Below, one piece after another: positions 1 to 9,225 of a stretch of DNA of 64,000 nt (its first letter is position 1; each line of letters starts with the position of its first letter). Origin of the DNA: Methanobacterium_B sp963825335 (GTDB lineage Archaea > Methanobacteriota > Methanobacteria > Methanobacteriales > Methanobacteriaceae); contig CAWGSP010000001.1 of the NCBI GenBank assembly GCA_963825335.1, positions 2,356,001-2,420,000 on the forward strand, given 5' to 3'. The notes under the pieces were generated by a model, which did not search any database, was not told the origin of the DNA, and worked only from the letters and a program-made list of their open reading frames with translations. Position numbers and translations under genes: made by a program.

Positions 1-122
1 AAATATAATTATTAATAATCTAATCAAATGTTTATACTCTATTTTAATCTTTAAATCCACTATAAAATGTACTATGTTTAATATTAAATATGAATATATA
101 TTTAATTTAAAGAGGGTTTATG

Positions 123-476
123 ATGGTCGAAGTAAAACGGATGCCCATAATAATTGGTTTAGTAATAGCAATTATACTTGGCCTAGTGCTTGGAAATTTA
201 ATATCCTGGGGAGACATTTTAGGATATTTAATAGCAACTATATATGTAGGTTACTCAGTAGGTGGAGACTACACGAATGGAGCTATTCATGGAGTGCTTG
301 TTGGTACAGTTGCTGCAGTTAGTGTCATTGTAATTAGTTTACTTTTCTTAGGTGTTTTAATTGTTGGATTTGAGGCAGTAATAATAGTCCTGATTATTGC
401 ATTAATTATTGGTGCGATCTTTGGTGTATTGGGTGGAATTATTGGGGTTTTAGTGAAAGGTTATATTGAAAAATAA
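123..476 (+). CDS. DUF5518-like small membrane protein
   Basis: A 117-residue, almost wholly hydrophobic protein with four predicted membrane helices separated by short Gly-rich turns, and a short basic end (VKGYIEK). It resembles the DUF5518 family of small archaeal membrane proteins; the function is unknown. An ATG at 120 is also open, but the GAGGG at 112-116 sits better (6 bases) before the ATG at 123. A paralogue of the same size lies on the other strand at 62171-62536; both share the motif ATIYVGY in the second helix. It stands alone with its own TATA-like sequence around 60-66. Confidence 0.75.
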   Translation: MVEVKRMPIIIGLVIAIILGLVLGNLISWGDILGYLIATIYVGYSVGGDYTNGAIHGVLVGTVAAVSVIVISLLFLGVLIVGFEAVIIVLIIALIIGAIFGVLGGIIGVLVKGYIEK

Positions 477-1114
477 TGATTGAGAATTGGATATAACTAG
501 TTCAATTAACTAACTTATTTTGATGTTCAAGTGAATAACAATTTAATCAAAGTTCTTTAAATTTTATAAGAGATTCATTTTAATATATTATGTTCTATTT
601 TTTTTTGAAAATATCTATAAAATGGGATTTATTGAATTTAGAATATTTTGAAAATATTTATAACAGTTACCTTAATATACTAGAAAAACATTATTACAAT
701 TGTTCATATCAAATAACTTGAGTATATATTTAAAATAATTGTTAAAAACAATAAACCTAAGTTATATCACATTATTTAATATCAAATTACTTGATTATCT
801 CATTGTTGATATTGAAAAACAAGAAAATTATTGAAAATAATCATGAACATAAGAATAGAACAGGAAATTGAACTAAAAAGATATGATATGCTAATCAGTA
901 ATAAAAAAAAGGCATATGAAACTGGTTGTAATCGATTCTAAGACGTAATTATTCACAATTGAGGAATTCAACGTACTATGGATATAATCTTTCGAATTTA
1001 AAGTCAAATGAAGTTAAAGTAGATATTTTACATTGAAATCAAATAAAAAAATAAATTTTATAATTTTATTAAAAAATTTAATGCACATTTAAGAAGATTA
1101 GGAGTGTAAATCAC
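477..1114. other. 638-bp intergenic region with a degenerate 19-bp repeat
   Basis: No convincing gene. Two near-identical 19-mers, ATATCAAATAACTTGAGTA at 706-724 and ATATCAAATTACTTGATTA at 779-797 (17 of 19 match), lie 73 bp apart, and a weaker third copy starts near 1998 ahead of the PadR gene. A 32-codon ATG frame at 843-941 has no ribosome binding site and is not called. The stretch just before the hydrolase gene carries GGAG near 1101. Confidence 0.4.
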
Positions 1115-1780
1115 ATGGAAATAACAAGAGAATTGATTGAAAGTGATGGATTCATCATTCCTACCGTTATGTTAACACCATCAAAGTCAAAAGGCGCTGT
1201 TATAATAGTTCATGGTTATAGTCAATCTAAGGAAGATATTCTTGGTTTAGCCTGGCGCGTAGCTGAAGAAGGATTCACAACCGTTGCCATAGATCTGCGT
1301 GGACATGGAGAAAATCCTCTTAATCTTGATGAAAACATTCTTTTCGATGTGGAAACCGCCATTTCTTACTTGCAAAAATATGGAAAAGTAACTGTTATTG
1401 GTCATTCATTAGGAGGACGCCTTTCAATTATAAGCAGTGCAGATTACGCGATAGGGATATCCCCAGCAATAGGTGATGCTATCCTCCCCCCAGAATTTCA
1501 AGAAGGAATGGAAGAAATTAAAGAGTATATAGTGCATAAACCTTCGAATTTTAATATAATCAAATTATTTGATGATATTCCGCCAAATCAATTTAAAAAA
1601 GATAAAGTACTTATTATTCATGGATCGCGTGATATACCCGGAATTATATCCAAATGTGAAGAACTAAAAGAGAAAAACTTGCTGGTTATCACCATTGAAG
1701 GAGCAGAACACATTAATATAATCACATTTGAAAAAACTTTTGAAACTATCAATGCAAAACTAAATGAATGGTATCATTAA
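1115..1780 (+). CDS. alpha/beta hydrolase (serine hydrolase)
   Basis: A 221-residue cytoplasmic alpha/beta-fold hydrolase with all expected catalytic elements: HGYSQ oxyanion segment at 33-37, nucleophile Ser98 in GHSLGG, candidate acid Asp173 in HGSRD, and His199 in GAEH. The compact size and lack of a large lid fit esterase or dienelactone hydrolase-like members; the substrate cannot be read from the sequence. There is no signal peptide. The start is supported by AGGAGTG about 10 bases upstream. It is monocistronic, with more than 260 bp to the next gene. Confidence 0.85.
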   Translation: MEITRELIESDGFIIPTVMLTPSKSKGAVIIVHGYSQSKEDILGLAWRVAEEGFTTVAIDLRGHGENPLNLDENILFDVETAISYLQKYGKVTVIGHSLGGRLSIISSADYAIGISPAIGDAILPPEFQEGMEEIKEYIVHKPSNFNIIKLFDDIPPNQFKKDKVLIIHGSRDIPGIISKCEELKEKNLLVITIEGAEHINIITFEKTFETINAKLNEWYH

Positions 1781-2045
1781 ACCATATCAAATAATCCATC
1801 AATTTGAAAACTAATTCCGAAAAAGACTTGAAAAATCGATCTAAATGTTATTCTAAACACTCAAATGATTAAGTAGATATTTAAAGCTTAAAAAGAATAA
1901 ATAGAAATAAAAACCGAAAAAATTAACACCGAACAACTCGACAGCCCAAAATTTATTGTAAAAAAATCAAAAATAAATAAAATTATTTTATTATTTAATA
2001 TCAAATATTGAGTTATTCAATTAGCTGATAGGGAGGAATAGAAAA

Positions 2046-2537
2046 ATGGAAGATAATCTTGACCAATTTCATGAAAGGATCAAAGAAATGCAGAGATTAG
2101 GCGGATTAAGGATGTGGATACTGCATATTTTGGATGGAGATGGACCTAAAAATGGCGCTGAAATAATGGAATCACTAAAGTTTCACACTAATTTAGACCC
2201 TAATAATCCTTATAAAAACTCAGGACCATTACCTGGTTCAGTGTATCCCATGCTAAAAAAAATGGTATCTGAAGATCTGATCAACAAAAATTCAGATGGA
2301 CAATACAACTTGACAAAAAACGGACAAATATTAAACTCCAAACTGACAGGACATTTCTATAAAAAGGATAATGTCCACAACATCAGAAAAGTATGGTCAA
2401 TAGAAAATATTTTAACCGAAATTACAAACGATTTATCCTATTTAGAGGACATTAAAACAGAGAAACTTATTCCTAAAAAGGAGATAATAAAAAATCTGGC
2501 TGAAAGAATCAACAAAATATACGAATCATTAGAATAA
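2046..2537 (+). CDS. PadR family transcriptional regulator
   Basis: A 163-residue protein with a PadR-type winged helix in the first 95 residues (LHILDGDGPKNGAEIMESL, then the SVYPMLKKMVSEDLI recognition region and a wing near NSDGQYNLTKNG), followed by a helical dimerisation tail. A strong GGGAGG ribosome binding site precedes the ATG. It is followed at 175 bp by a MATE exporter in the same direction. PadR proteins usually repress a neighbouring efflux pump and are released by its substrate, so control of the downstream exporter is likely but inferred. Confidence 0.88.
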   Translation: MEDNLDQFHERIKEMQRLGGLRMWILHILDGDGPKNGAEIMESLKFHTNLDPNNPYKNSGPLPGSVYPMLKKMVSEDLINKNSDGQYNLTKNGQILNSKLTGHFYKKDNVHNIRKVWSIENILTEITNDLSYLEDIKTEKLIPKKEIIKNLAERINKIYESLE

Positions 2538-2711
2538 AAAAAGCTGCTAAAGACTTTCTTTTACCGATTGAATTCATTATTTATTTCATATTAGCGATAG
2601 CTATCATATAGAATGGTCCAAGTGACCAATTAGATCACAGACGACTAGGATGTGCGATTGCTGAGTTCAATAATAAAAATTATTTTCAAAATTTAAATGG
2701 AGTATCAAATA

Positions 2712-4103
2712 ATGACAGATGAAGATAACGACTCAAATAATGGGATTGGATTAATAACAGGAGACCCAAAAAAAGCTATAAACAAAATATCCATCACCAT
2801 GACATTAACTATGATACTCGCCATAAGTTATCTAATAGTTGATAGTATATGGGTAGCTGGACTTGGATTTAATGCACTAGCTGCTTTAGGATTCATTTCA
2901 CCATTATTTATGATAATCCTGGGTTTAGGATCAGGTTTAGGAACCGGCGCCACATCACTTATAGCTCGTTGTATAGGGGCAAATGATAAGAATAAAGCAA
3001 ATAATGCCGGAATGCACTCCATACTGTTAACCCTTATAATTTCTATAGCACTGCCACTTTTTTCATTCATATTTTTAAAAGATATTTTATTGGTGATAGG
3101 GGCAGGTAGTGTTTTGACCCTTGCTAATGACTACGGGCAAATTATATTTTTAGGGTCTTTTGCATTATTATTTAACGGCGTGGGTTCGAGTATTCTACGT
3201 GCAGAGGGAGATATGAATAGGGCCACCTATGCAATTGCATTGTCTAGTATATTAAATATGGTTATAGCCCCGATATTTATCTACACATTAAAGCTTGGGA
3301 TAAGTGGAGCAGCAATAGCAACAGTGTTTTCATCGTTAGTATCTTGTGTTATGATATTCTACTGGATTTTAATAAAAAAAGATACATATATAGCCCTGAA
3401 ATTGAAAAATTTCAGTTTTAATATGGGAATCATTAAAGATATACTCGTTGTTACTCTACCTGCAAGTGTAGAATTCTTCATAATGTCCATAACAACAATA
3501 ATTATCAATGCCATGTTGATTATTGTGGGTGGAACAACTGGAGTAGCTGTTTATACTGCTGGCTGGAGAATAGTAACATTAGGAATGACACCAGCAATGG
3601 GTATAGAAACTGCATTATTAATAGTTGCAGGTGTAGCATTCGGTGCAAAGAACTATAAAAAGTTAGAATTGAGTTTTAATTATTCCATAAAGTTAGCAGT
3701 ACTCATTTCACTGGTTTTAACCGGTATAACATATATTTTCGCACCAAGTATTGCCTGGTTATTCACTTATTCATCAAATAGTGCAATTTTAGCCCCAAGT
3801 ATAGTAGAAGCAATCAGAATATTCAGTTTAATCTTCATAACAATACCGTTCGGCCTAGCATCTTCAAGCATGTTCCAAGCCATGGGTAAAGGACATACTT
3901 CACTGGTTCTGATTGTTATAAGGGATCTAATCCTATCACTTGTAGCAGCATATACACTTGGAATCGTATTACATTTAGGAACCAATGGTATATACTGGGG
4001 AATAGTAATTGGTATTAGTTTAGGGTCTGCTATTAGTTATTTATACTCTAGAATCTTTTTAAAACATTTCAAAAAAGATGCAGTGAACTTAACTACAAAC
4101 TAA
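2712..4103 (+). CDS. MATE family efflux transporter
   Basis: A 463-residue integral membrane protein with about twelve helices and the two-fold pseudo-repeat of MATE (NorM/DinF-like) cation-coupled exporters. GLGSGLGTGATSLIAR and the SSILRAEGDMNRATYA stretch are typical of the archaeal DinF-like group. An upstream ATG at 2697 is open, but GGAG at 2699-2702 is positioned 9 bases before the ATG at 2712, so the shorter form is chosen. It probably exports drugs or organic cations; regulation by the upstream PadR protein is inferred from adjacency. Confidence 0.9.
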   Translation: MTDEDNDSNNGIGLITGDPKKAINKISITMTLTMILAISYLIVDSIWVAGLGFNALAALGFISPLFMIILGLGSGLGTGATSLIARCIGANDKNKANNAGMHSILLTLIISIALPLFSFIFLKDILLVIGAGSVLTLANDYGQIIFLGSFALLFNGVGSSILRAEGDMNRATYAIALSSILNMVIAPIFIYTLKLGISGAAIATVFSSLVSCVMIFYWILIKKDTYIALKLKNFSFNMGIIKDILVVTLPASVEFFIMSITTIIINAMLIIVGGTTGVAVYTAGWRIVTLGMTPAMGIETALLIVAGVAFGAKNYKKLELSFNYSIKLAVLISLVLTGITYIFAPSIAWLFTYSSNSAILAPSIVEAIRIFSLIFITIPFGLASSSMFQAMGKGHTSLVLIVIRDLILSLVAAYTLGIVLHLGTNGIYWGIVIGISLGSAISYLYSRIFLKHFKKDAVNLTTN

Positions 4104-4665
4104 AATCAATTAAATCCCTATTTTTTTTCCTAATTTTTATGCAGATTGATCATAGAAATATAAAACCAGTCAAAATAAGGATTAGGCCGGTTGAAGACAG
4201 GTCCAGAAGAATATCTAAATGTAAAATACATGATCCTTTATAATCAAATTTAGTGTATATTAACTCGTAAACATTAAAAACATTAACTAATAACATTTTC
4301 TTTTTAAGATTTTTTTTGTTAACTATTTATAATGGGTGAAACTACCCCAATGATTAATATCGCTAAATCATTAGCCAATCAGTAAAAATGAATAGTAAAA
4401 TAGATTGGTTTCTATACTGATAACTGTGAAGAGGAATATTATTTTCTTTCAAATTCTATAAATTATATTTATTTATTGATAATTTAATGTTTACTATCAA
4501 CAAAAAAGAGAAAAGGTTAAATTGTATACTATTAATATATAATAAAATCGAGGCATATCATACCAATGATCAAATATTGATCCCGATGCCCAAATATGAT
4601 ACTAAAATATTGCAGTGGTGATTTAAATTTTTGTCAGCAGGAATTTTGATAATATAATTCAGTTT
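4104..4665. other. intergenic region with a promoter repeat and a GATC palindrome
   Basis: No gene seen. A block at about 4486-4546 is nearly the same as one at about 8017-8078 (see separate entries). A palindrome TGATCAAATATTGATC lies near 4567-4582. A GGTGAT near 4616 is too far from any good start codon to be decisive. Confidence 0.4.
4486..4546 (+). promoter_or_regulatory. shared promoter element, copy 1
   Basis: This block of about 60 bp begins AATGTTTACTAT, continues with an A-rich purine stretch and TTAAATTGTATACT, and ends in a TATA-like TTAATATA. It aligns without gaps, at close to 87% by eye, to about 8017-8078. Both copies lie upstream of otherwise unrelated genes (the HExxH protein and a small membrane protein), so a common promoter or control element is inferred. 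Confidence 0.5.
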
Positions 4666-4668
4666 GTG

Positions 4669-5250
4669 ATGGACAAGTACGATATAAATCCAACTTGGAG
4701 AGTAATTATTTTGGATTATGATGAATGGATATCGTTCATTGATGGTATAGGACAGTTAGAAATCTATAAAAATGAATTTTTTGAATTTGCTGATGTAGTA
4801 CAGGAGTTTGATGAAGAAATAGATACTTACAACGCATATGCTAACGTAAGTTCATGTACTCTAAATAAAGTGTATTTTAAACTGATCAGTGAGGAATTAG
4901 ATGAAAAACGTTTAAAAGCTTTTAATCATGAAACCAATTTTATTCAAAGACTTTACAATTCTTATGACGTTGATAATCTAATATTAATAAATGATGAAAG
5001 TTTTTCAACTCTTCCAAATGTGAATAGGCCTGAAATTTTAACCCACGAAGCATTCCATATAGTCGAAGACAAATCATTAGAACAATACCATAAATTTGAT
5101 GTAGTTCATGAAAATGCCATAAAACTCACTGATCAATACATTGACTCTTTAACAGACGAAGAGTGGGGGAGTGAATATAACAAAATCTGCTCAGAAAGAG
5201 AAGGAAAAGGAAGATATGGTAGATTAAGACTCATAACTAAATTCAAATAA
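4669..5250 (+). CDS. uncharacterised acidic protein with HExxH motif
   Basis: A soluble 193-residue protein that I cannot place in a named family. It contains HEAFH at 126-130, a possible zincin-type zinc motif, in a helix ahead of a conserved-looking VED; a downstream third ligand could be His145 or Glu146. The rest is acidic with a basic tail. The start could be GTG 4666 or ATG 4669; neither has a strong ribosome binding site. It is monocistronic and has the promoter repeat about 120 bp upstream. Metallopeptidase activity is only a possibility. Confidence 0.65.
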   Translation: MDKYDINPTWRVIILDYDEWISFIDGIGQLEIYKNEFFEFADVVQEFDEEIDTYNAYANVSSCTLNKVYFKLISEELDEKRLKAFNHETNFIQRLYNSYDVDNLILINDESFSTLPNVNRPEILTHEAFHIVEDKSLEQYHKFDVVHENAIKLTDQYIDSLTDEEWGSEYNKICSEREGKGRYGRLRLITKFK

Positions 5251-5658
5251 TAATATAGAATCAAAATTCGATTTAATGTGGTTTAGACAAGAATTATTCA
5301 AATCAGAATAATTGATTCACAATCAACTCCTAAAATATTGTTCAAATCAACGATAAAAAAATATTAATTTTAATACAACAAATGATTGTAGTTATCTATA
5401 TAAATTTGTATTATTGTAAACTATCATTTAATGCAATTTGAAATTCTTTTAAATAATAATTTAGAATGTTTTCTACGATTTAATTTCTATACTAACTTTT
5501 AATTTAATTGATAGCTCTTAAATTTTGTTTGACTTGTTTTTTTGGAAACGCAACTATGGAATTTTTTTAATGTGTCAGTTAATTAACAAATAGTAACATT
5601 TATATATAGTAACTTTTACAGTAAAGTTGTAAAATGTAATTCAAAGGAGGGATTATAG
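5251..5658. other. intergenic region, promoter of the Asn/Thr-rich protein
   Basis: No gene seen. Near 5589-5625 a TATA-like ATTTATATATA is flanked on both sides by ATAGTAAC, a direct repeat that could be an activator or repressor site. A strong AAAGGAGGG precedes the next gene. Confidence 0.35.
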
Positions 5659-6240
5659 ATGATGGATAAGAAATTTTGGATAGTACTATTGGTTTTTAGT
5701 ATAATATGTATAGGACCTGCTAGTGCAGTCCAGATAAGCTCAGTAGATCAATTAAATAGTAATGGAATAAGTGATGATAAAAAATTAAAAAATATTGAAA
5801 CATTGCAAAACGATAACAATGTATCGGATATTAATAAAACAATTACAAATGAAACTAATGATAATACCATAATAACTAATCAAACTAACGATAATACCAC
5901 AATAACTAATCAAACTAATGATAATAACACAATAACAAATGCAACTATGAATAATTCTGCTGTAATGAATGAAACTATGAATGAAACAGGTGATTTAAAC
6001 GGGACAATATGTGATGATACAAATAACAGTACGGAAAATGCAGATACTCAGCTATCACACGAAATTAGGAATAAAGTTTTACTCACGGTAACAGCTACTG
6101 CCTCTATTTGTTTAGCTACTGCTACAGTCTTTGCACTAATCCCCGATTGTACAGCTACTAAATTGATAGCTGCTGGTTTTGCCGTTGCGGGAGGATGTTG
6201 TTTTATTGCGGCAATTATAATCAGTTGGTGTTGGTGGTAA
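5659..6240 (+). CDS. secreted Asn/Thr-rich protein with C-terminal membrane helices
   Basis: A 193-residue protein with a signal peptide (about 1-23, GPASA cleavage region), a low-complexity middle built of repeats of the type TNDNTTITNQ (three near-identical 30-bp copies around 5855-5945), and a Cys-containing hydrophobic end of two helices finishing SWCWW. The middle is full of NxT/NxS sequons and would be heavily N-glycosylated at the cell surface. The ribosome binding site GGAGGG is strong. No known family recognised; it may be a small cell-wall or surface-layer-associated protein. Confidence 0.7.
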   Translation: MMDKKFWIVLLVFSIICIGPASAVQISSVDQLNSNGISDDKKLKNIETLQNDNNVSDINKTITNETNDNTIITNQTNDNTTITNQTNDNNTITNATMNNSAVMNETMNETGDLNGTICDDTNNSTENADTQLSHEIRNKVLLTVTATASICLATATVFALIPDCTATKLIAAGFAVAGGCCFIAAIIISWCWW

Positions 6241-6468
6241 TAAATTAAACCCCTATGAACTTTTATCTTCTCTTTTTTTGACATACTGAAAATTTTTTTT
6301 ATATTAATAGTCATGAACAGGAAAATCAAAAAAAAATATGGAACTATTTAGATACAGAAAAAATAGAGGAAATGGCGTCAGTATTGATATTACGATTATT
6401 TTTTAAAAAAATAGAAATTAAGTCAATATTTAGTCTAAAATAAACTGTAACAGGGAGTCACAAAATAG

Positions 6469-7776
6469 ATGTTTAATAAGAAGAATTATATAAAAATTTT
6501 TATGTTGTCGATATTCTTATGTTCCTCAGCAGGAATTTTATTCGCCCAAACTATATGTTCAGATGTAGAAAACCCTGATTATTCCTCTACAAATTTAAAT
6601 GATACTAAATCAAATTGTCATTTGGTAATGGATCCAATTGTGGGTACACACGGTGAGAATATTAATTTAAAAGCTACGTTGTTAAACCAGAATGACACCG
6701 GAATATCGAGACAACAAATTACTTTCATCGACTCAAACGGAACTGTAATCGGTGAAAATACAACAGATATGAATGGTAAAGCTAGTTACAATTATATGAT
6801 AACTCAAAAACCTAATAAATATTCCTTAAACGCCATTTATAATGGATCAAGCCACTATTCTCCTTCAAATTCTACAGCGACTTTACAGGTTAATAAGTGG
6901 AATGTTGATATCCATGTTGATGATATGACTTGTAAATATGGAGATGTTGTACCAGTTACAATCACACTTATCAATGATACCAACAAAGCTCCATTAGAGG
7001 GTAGAATGGTTAATTTACGGTTAAGTAATGGTACGTTTGTTAATCAGGGGAGAACTAATAGTACCGGGCAATTTACATACAATTATACTGTATTAAATAA
7101 ACTAGATATCAATGAATTAGAGGCCACTGTGAACTCTGATCTGGAATACCAGTATGACATTTATTTCTTTAACTTAACTGTTAAGCCGGCTGATTCAAAA
7201 ATTTTAATGGATGATATTACATGTACACGGGGTAATATTTGCACATTAACAGTTAAACTCTTGAACAAATCAGATAAACCACTTAAAGATGAAATGATCA
7301 TATTTTATCAAAATGGAACGAAAATTGGTGAAAACACAACCAACAACGATGGAAGAGCATCCTATTCATATTTATGTGATAGTATTGGAGGATATTATCC
7401 TATAACAGCCCAATATAATGGGAGTGAGTATTATTCTCCATTAAATGCAACTTCACAATTACATGTTTATAATTGGAAAACCATCCTCACAATCAGTAAT
7501 ATGACAGCAAAACCGGGCGAAATAATTACAATAACCGCTAAACTTACAAAGGCCATTACAGGAGAACCATTAGCCAACAAAGAATTAGGATTCAATGATT
7601 TCAATTCGGAATATATAGGTTCGAATATTACCAACAGTGATGGGGAAGCACAAATCCAGTATCAAATACCTAAACAAGCAAGAAAATACAGAATATCGGC
7701 ACATTTTAATGCCGAACCCCTGTACAGCTGCTGTGATATTGCATCATACATCATAGTAACCGATAACAATTCTTAA
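6469..7776 (+). CDS. secreted protein with four Ig-like (Big-type) domains
   Basis: A 435-residue exported protein: signal peptide about 1-27 (FLCSSAGILFAQ), then four repeats of about 95 residues, each with the pattern V-T-L-x-N, followed by G-x-x-I-G-x-N-T-T-(D/N)-x-x-G-x-A-x-Y-x-Y and ending YYSP-N-(S/A)-T. These are bacterial Ig-like/Big_3-type beta-sandwich repeats found in Methanobacterium adhesin-like proteins. Unlike the two large adhesins in this window it lacks both a beta-helix and a C-terminal membrane anchor, so it may be released or bound by partners. It follows the Asn/Thr-rich secreted gene by 228 bp. Confidence 0.8.
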   Translation: MFNKKNYIKIFMLSIFLCSSAGILFAQTICSDVENPDYSSTNLNDTKSNCHLVMDPIVGTHGENINLKATLLNQNDTGISRQQITFIDSNGTVIGENTTDMNGKASYNYMITQKPNKYSLNAIYNGSSHYSPSNSTATLQVNKWNVDIHVDDMTCKYGDVVPVTITLINDTNKAPLEGRMVNLRLSNGTFVNQGRTNSTGQFTYNYTVLNKLDINELEATVNSDLEYQYDIYFFNLTVKPADSKILMDDITCTRGNICTLTVKLLNKSDKPLKDEMIIFYQNGTKIGENTTNNDGRASYSYLCDSIGGYYPITAQYNGSEYYSPLNATSQLHVYNWKTILTISNMTAKPGEIITITAKLTKAITGEPLANKELGFNDFNSEYIGSNITNSDGEAQIQYQIPKQARKYRISAHFNAEPLYSCCDIASYIIVTDNNS

Positions 7777-8016
7777 TACCCAAATGAAACAACAAATTTT
7801 AAGAATATTATTTGGAATACTAATTGAAATATAATTTTTTTTAACACTCCAAGAGTATCAAAACCTACAATTCAAATTTGAATGGTTTAAATCACTGTAA
7901 AGCAGTATTTATGAATCACATAATTTTCTAAATTTTTATTTTCAACCTACTTATTTCAATATTTTAATAAATCCAAATTAATTCACACGAAAAGTAAGTA
8001 ACCAGACGAGAATTTG

Positions 8017-8078
8017 AATGTTTACTATTGACAAAAAAGGGAAAATATTAAATTGTATACTTTTAATATAAAATAACA
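8017..8078 (+). promoter_or_regulatory. shared promoter element, copy 2
   Basis: Second copy of the block found at about 4486-4546. It keeps AATGTTTACTAT, ACAAAAAAG, TTAAATTGTATACT and the TATA-like TTAATATA, and ends about 40 bp before the start of the small membrane protein gene. This puts the TATA box in a plausible position for that gene. It lies in a 340-bp intergenic region that otherwise shows nothing. Confidence 0.5.
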
Positions 8079-8116
8079 GAGTTCACATAATATAAAAATT
8101 TTAATCTTGGAGTACC

Positions 8117-8377
8117 ATGAAATTCAGAGTGAATGGTGAATTGATTGAAACAACATTCTCGTTTTGGATACTAACTATCATAATAGACCTATTCACTTTT
8201 TGGATCTGGGCAGCCTGTGCATTCTTTATTGTAACGGCAATCTCAACAATTTTAAATATACAACCTTCTAATAGTCCATTATGGACCGGTATCGTCATAG
8301 GTTGCATCATATTTGGATTGTTATGGGGATTCATGATTGGTTTCGGAGTTTCCGCTGTAATTGAAAGATATCTCTAA
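8117..8377 (+). CDS. small two-helix membrane protein
   Basis: An 86-residue protein with a short polar start (KFRVNGELIETT) and two long hydrophobic segments (about 17-46 and 54-80), so both termini are probably on the same side. No family recognised. TGGAG lies 4 bases before the ATG. It sits 74 bp ahead of the TPR gene and may be co-transcribed with it; the promoter repeat upstream is shared with the HExxH gene. Confidence 0.65.
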   Translation: MKFRVNGELIETTFSFWILTIIIDLFTFWIWAACAFFIVTAISTILNIQPSNSPLWTGIVIGCIIFGLLWGFMIGFGVSAVIERYL

Positions 8378-8451
8378 TAACTTAATATTGAATAGTATGA
8401 AAGGCTAAAAGATCAATAAGTTAAGATAATTATGTAGGAGGTTGTTTAAAA

Positions 8452-9225
8452 ATGGAACAAGATAATCATGATAAATCATCAGAGCCTATTGAAGCTGTAA
8501 ATTGGTATAATATAGGTTGGAATTTAGCAGATCTCGGAAGATATGAAGATGCAATAGATGCATATGATAAAGCCCTCGAATACAATCCTGAAAAAATAGA
8601 AGCATGGTACGATAAAGGTGATATTTTAGAGGAACTTGAATGGTATCCCGAAGCTCTTGAAGCTTATGAAAACGGCATTGAATTAGATCCAGATAATGCA
8701 GAAGCATGGTTCAACAAAGGCTGGATCCTTGATGAATTGAATCGATATCATGAAGCAGTAGAAGCCTACAATAAAGTCCTTGAAATCGATGACGAACACC
8801 CAGATGCACTTTTCAACAAAGCCCATATATTAGAAGCACAAGGAGAATACGAAGAATCCATAAAATGCTATGACCAGTTATCTAAGATAGATCCTGAAAA
8901 TCCTGCACCAATATTTAACAAGGGAGTTATTCTAGTACTGAAACTAGGCGAAAATCAGGAAGCTGTAAAATGTTTCGACAGAACCTTGGAATTAATTCCA
9001 GATGATTACTTTTCATTACATTACAGGGGAATTGCCCTCAGAAATTCTGGTAAATTACAAGAATCATTGGATTCATTCGACAATGCCTTGAAGGTTGATG
9101 AAACTGAGCCCATAACATTTATTGATCAAGGTGATACATTCAAAGAAATGGGAAACACCGAAAAAGCAATGGAATGTTATGATAAAGCATTAAAATTGGT
9201 TAAGGAAAGTTTCTATGGAGATTAA
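8452..9225 (+). CDS. tetratricopeptide (TPR) repeat protein
   Basis: A 257-residue soluble protein made almost entirely of seven 34-residue TPR units with the canonical W/L-G-Y-A-P spacing; for example W-Y-N-I-G-W followed by YEDAIDAYDKALEYNP. TPR solenoids are protein-protein interaction scaffolds and are abundant in Methanobacteriales. The AGGAGG ribosome binding site is strong. No catalytic domain is attached; the partner is unknown. A T-rich stretch just after the stop probably terminates transcription. Confidence 0.9.
   Translation: MEQDNHDKSSEPIEAVNWYNIGWNLADLGRYEDAIDAYDKALEYNPEKIEAWYDKGDILEELEWYPEALEAYENGIELDPDNAEAWFNKGWILDELNRYHEAVEAYNKVLEIDDEHPDALFNKAHILEAQGEYEESIKCYDQLSKIDPENPAPIFNKGVILVLKLGENQEAVKCFDRTLELIPDDYFSLHYRGIALRNSGKLQESLDSFDNALKVDETEPITFIDQGDTFKEMGNTEKAMECYDKALKLVKESFYGD

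Noticed and set aside
843..941. 32-codon ATG frame in the first long gap
   Set aside because: No ribosome binding site, Lys/Ile-rich content typical of random AT-rich DNA.
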